Shown: one piece after another, positions 62,246 to 64,000 of the stretch
Layout of the letters: each line of letters starts with the position of its first letter
How positions within the stretch are numbered: position 1 is the first letter of the stretch
From: Microbacterium sp. SS28
GTDB taxonomy: Bacteria; Actinomycetota; Actinomycetes; Actinomycetales; Microbacteriaceae
Assembly (NCBI RefSeq): GCF_022761035.1
Contig: NZ_JAKWJP010000007.1
Location: 17,427 to 81,426 of the forward strand
Length of the DNA stretch: 64,000 nt
Direction: 5' to 3'
Notes under the pieces: model-generated
Told to the model about the DNA's origin: nothing
Seen by the model: the letters and a program-made list of their open reading frames with translations, nothing else
The model's database searches: none
Program-made: the position numbers and the translations under genes

Positions 62246-63385
62246 ATGGTTCCGACGCTCTCACCAGACGCCGCCAGCGCGTCGCGCGGAGACGCGGGGC
62301 GCGGGGGTCGGGTCGCGTCCCTGCGCTCGGAGCGTCTGCGATCGCATCGACTGAGCGCCCCGGCGCCCACCGTGCTCGCCGCGGCGGAGCACATGCTCGC
62401 GACACAGGCGCAAGAGTTCTGGGGCGGGCGCTGGGCGCTCGCCGCGCGCACGCGCGGCGAGCCGACGCTCCGCGACGTCGACGCGGCGTTCGACCGCGGC
62501 GAGATCATCCGCGCCTGGACGATGCGCGGCACGATCCACGCCCTCCCCGCGAGTGATCTCGCGTGGGTGCTCTCCGTCACGGGCGAGCGGCAGTTCCGCA
62601 AGGCCGCGGCCGTGCATCGCGCCGAGGCTATCGACGCCGACGAGCTCGCCCGCGCGGAGCGGCTGGCACGCGCCGCCCTCCGCGGGGGCGATGGGCTCGC
62701 CCGCAAGGAGATGTTCGCCGTCTGGGAGGCCGGGGGAGTCTCGACCCGCGCACAGCGGGGGTATCACCTGCTGTTCGCGCTCTCGGTGCGCGGCATCCTG
62801 TGCCAGGGCGGCGTCGTGCCGCGCGAGGCGGGTCCCACGCGCGAGCAGTTCTGGGTGCTCGCCGAGGAATGGGCTCCCGACCAGGCCGCGCCGGCAGACG
62901 CGCTCGCCGAGTTCTTCGTGCGGTACATCCGCTCGCACGGCCCGGCCGGGGCGCGCGACTTCGCGTGGTGGTCGGGGCTGCCGCTCGGTCTCGCGCGGAA
63001 GGCTGCGGAGGCGGCATCCGGTCGGATCGACATCGTCGACGACGAGCCCGAGCCGCAATACGTCGTCGCGGGTCCCGCGCCCCGGCGGAGCGCGTCCGCG
63101 CACGAGGTCCACGCCCTGCCGCCTTTCGAGGAGTACTACCTCTCGTACGTCGACCGCACCGTGCCGTGCGCGCCCGGGTTCCTCGCCGCGATCGGGCCGA
63201 GCATGAACGGGATCGTCCGCCCCATCCTCGTCGCCCGCGGCGAGGCCGTCGGCGTGTGGACGCACTCGGTCGCCGTCGGCAGGCACGCCGACGACCCGAT
63301 CCCCGAGCTGTTCAGTCCGGATGCCGCGACCGACGCCGAGATCGCCGCCGCCCTCGACCGCTACAAGGCCTTCATCACGGCGTAG
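62246..63385 (+). CDS. Winged-helix DNA-binding protein (HTH_42 / YcaQ-AlkX-like)
   Basis: The 379-residue protein resembles the winged-helix DNA-binding domain family PF06224, which includes DNA crosslink glycosylases such as YcaQ/AZL. The early block LAAAEHMLATQAQEFWGGRWALAAR and RAWTMRGTIHALPA (about 90-103) match the family's opening, with AFEEYYLSYVDR-like PPFEEYYLSYVDR later. Short actinobacterial members are of uncertain activity, and the catalytic QxQ motif cannot be confirmed here. ATG 62246 is preceded by a weak site; the gene may be leaderless. Confidence 0.82.
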   Translation: MVPTLSPDAASASRGDAGRGGRVASLRSERLRSHRLSAPAPTVLAAAEHMLATQAQEFWGGRWALAARTRGEPTLRDVDAAFDRGEIIRAWTMRGTIHALPASDLAWVLSVTGERQFRKAAAVHRAEAIDADELARAERLARAALRGGDGLARKEMFAVWEAGGVSTRAQRGYHLLFALSVRGILCQGGVVPREAGPTREQFWVLAEEWAPDQAAPADALAEFFVRYIRSHGPAGARDFAWWSGLPLGLARKAAEAASGRIDIVDDEPEPQYVVAGPAPRRSASAHEVHALPPFEEYYLSYVDRTVPCAPGFLAAIGPSMNGIVRPILVARGEAVGVWTHSVAVGRHADDPIPELFSPDAATDAEIAAALDRYKAFITA

Positions 63386-63414
63386 CCCGCGCGCTTGCCG
63401 TGCCCGGGTGCATC

Positions 63415-63918
63415 GGCGTGGGTTGGTGTCGGGTTGCGGCCCGGCATGCGGCGTCTGTCCACCCCGATCGGTCTGGGCGTGGCCGGGTGGGGTGGGTTGG
63501 TGTCGGGTTGCGGGGGGTGGATGCGGCATCCGCTCACCCCGAAGCGTGGGGGTGTGGCCGGCTGGGGTGGGTTGGTGTCGGGTTGCGGGGGTGGATGCGG
63601 CATCCGCTCACCCCGAAGGGTCGGGGTGTGGCGGGGTGGGGTGAGGTGGTGTCGGGTTGAGGGGGTGGATGCGGCATCCGCTCACCCCGAAGCGTGGGGG
63701 TGTGGCCGGGTGTGGCCGCTTGAGGTGAGTTGGTGTCGGGTAGAGAGGGTGGATGCGGCATCCGCTCACCCCGAGGCGTCGGGGTGTGGCCGGGTGGGGT
63801 GAGTTGGTGTCGGGTTGAGGGGGTGGATGCGGCATGCGCTCACCCCGAGGCGTCGGGGTGTGGCCGGGTGGGGTGAGTTGGTGTCGGGTTGAGGGGGTGG
63901 ATGCGGCATCCGGTCAAG
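63415..63918. repeat. Tandem array of about 74 bp units, seven copies
   Basis: The landmark TTGGTGTCGGG recurs at 63423, 63497, 63572, 63646 (one mismatch), 63730, 63804 and 63878; spacings are 74, 75, 74, 84, 74 and 74 bases. Each full unit also holds GGATGCGGCATCC and a CACCCCGA..TCGGGGTG hairpin, so it is a row of palindromes. Long frames on both strands only translate the repeat. Confidence 0.85.
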
Positions 63919-63962
63919 TCCTTTTGAGTGGTGTATCCGGTCGCGTGTGATCCCTCGTGTTG

Positions 63963-64000
63963 TTATGCGGTGAGGGCGCGGTAGTCGGGTTCGGGGATCT
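63963..64000 (-). CDS. C-terminal fragment of an ORF running off the right edge
   Basis: Read on the minus strand, the last 11 codons before a TAA are IPEPDYRALTA. The 80 bases just after the repeat array differ in composition, and GTCCTTTTGAGTGGTGTA near 63926 resembles ends seen in IS256-type elements. A transposase C-terminus is possible but cannot be confirmed from this much sequence. Confidence 0.25.
   Translation of the reverse strand, partial: IPEPDYRALTA

Noticed and set aside
63361..63835. Several 75-135 residue reading frames rich in Pro/His or Gly/Cys on both strands
   Set aside because: They translate the tandem array in different frames, lack ribosome sites and share only repeat-derived sequence.
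63415..63918. CRISPR array
   Set aside because: Repeats are continuous with no unique spacers, unit length is about 74 bp, and no cas genes are present.

Overview
The window looks like chromosomal DNA of a high-GC actinobacterium, most likely Microbacterium or a close member of the Microbacteriaceae. This rests on the roughly 70% GC codon usage, the monomeric NADP isocitrate dehydrogenase, ATGA/GTGA start-stop overlaps, several apparently leaderless genes with a TANNNT box 6-7 bases before the start, and sugar importers encoded without their own ATPase. No rRNA, tRNA, CRISPR array or prophage was found. The genus assignment is inference.

Layout. 0-2.5 kb: the end of purH, then a DNA alkylation repair pair (Ada/AlkA fusion and Ogt). 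2.5-6.6 kb: a 33-codon leader ORF followed by a heterodimeric ABC exporter. 6.7-10.8 kb: a DUF559 protein, a GNAT acetyltransferase and monomeric isocitrate dehydrogenase. 10.8-25.1 kb: a galactomannan-type utilisation locus. Its leftward operon encodes a binding protein, two permeases, GH2 beta-mannosidase, GH113 mannanase-like enzyme, a BadF-type kinase and GH42 beta-galactosidase. A divergent LacI regulator with GH36 alpha-galactosidase and a nearby CE7 acetyl esterase complete it.

25.2-27.3 kb: an L,D-transpeptidase and a small lipoprotein. 27.4-34 kb: a GlcNAc/chitobiose operon (ROK repressor, binding protein, two permeases, ROK kinase, NagB). Its partners NagA and GH20 hexosaminidase lie at 39-41.7 kb on the other strand; the two loci share an operator-like sequence. 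In between are an FAD-dependent 2-hydroxyacid oxidase, two small membrane proteins and an unusual sigma factor fused to a zinc-finger, membrane and Asn/Gly-repeat tail. 41.9-44.3 kb: a ZTP riboswitch candidate controlling glyA-folD. 44.3-48.5 kb: a class F sortase with a DUF4397 surface protein, and a polar amino acid ABC importer.

48.6-56.6 kb: a mixed stretch with a MarR/quinone reductase pair under a striking double palindrome, a transglutaminase-like protein, an azoreductase, a truncated LuxR regulator behind a 10-codon ORF, a secreted protein preceded by 11-bp spaced repeats, YjbR, a TPP enzyme and a NIPSNAP-like protein. 56.7-63.4 kb: an S8 protease, GabD, NadR-PnuC and a winged-helix protein. 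63.4-63.9 kb: a tandem array of about 74 bp units. The last 80 bases change composition and may be the edge of a mobile element.

No whole new system is certain. The strongest unexplained signals are DNA-level: two families of intergenic palindromes, one with covarying arms, and a heavily over-used 9-mer (GGATGCCGC / GCGGCATCC) that recurs in coding sequence and, as inverted pairs, in terminators.
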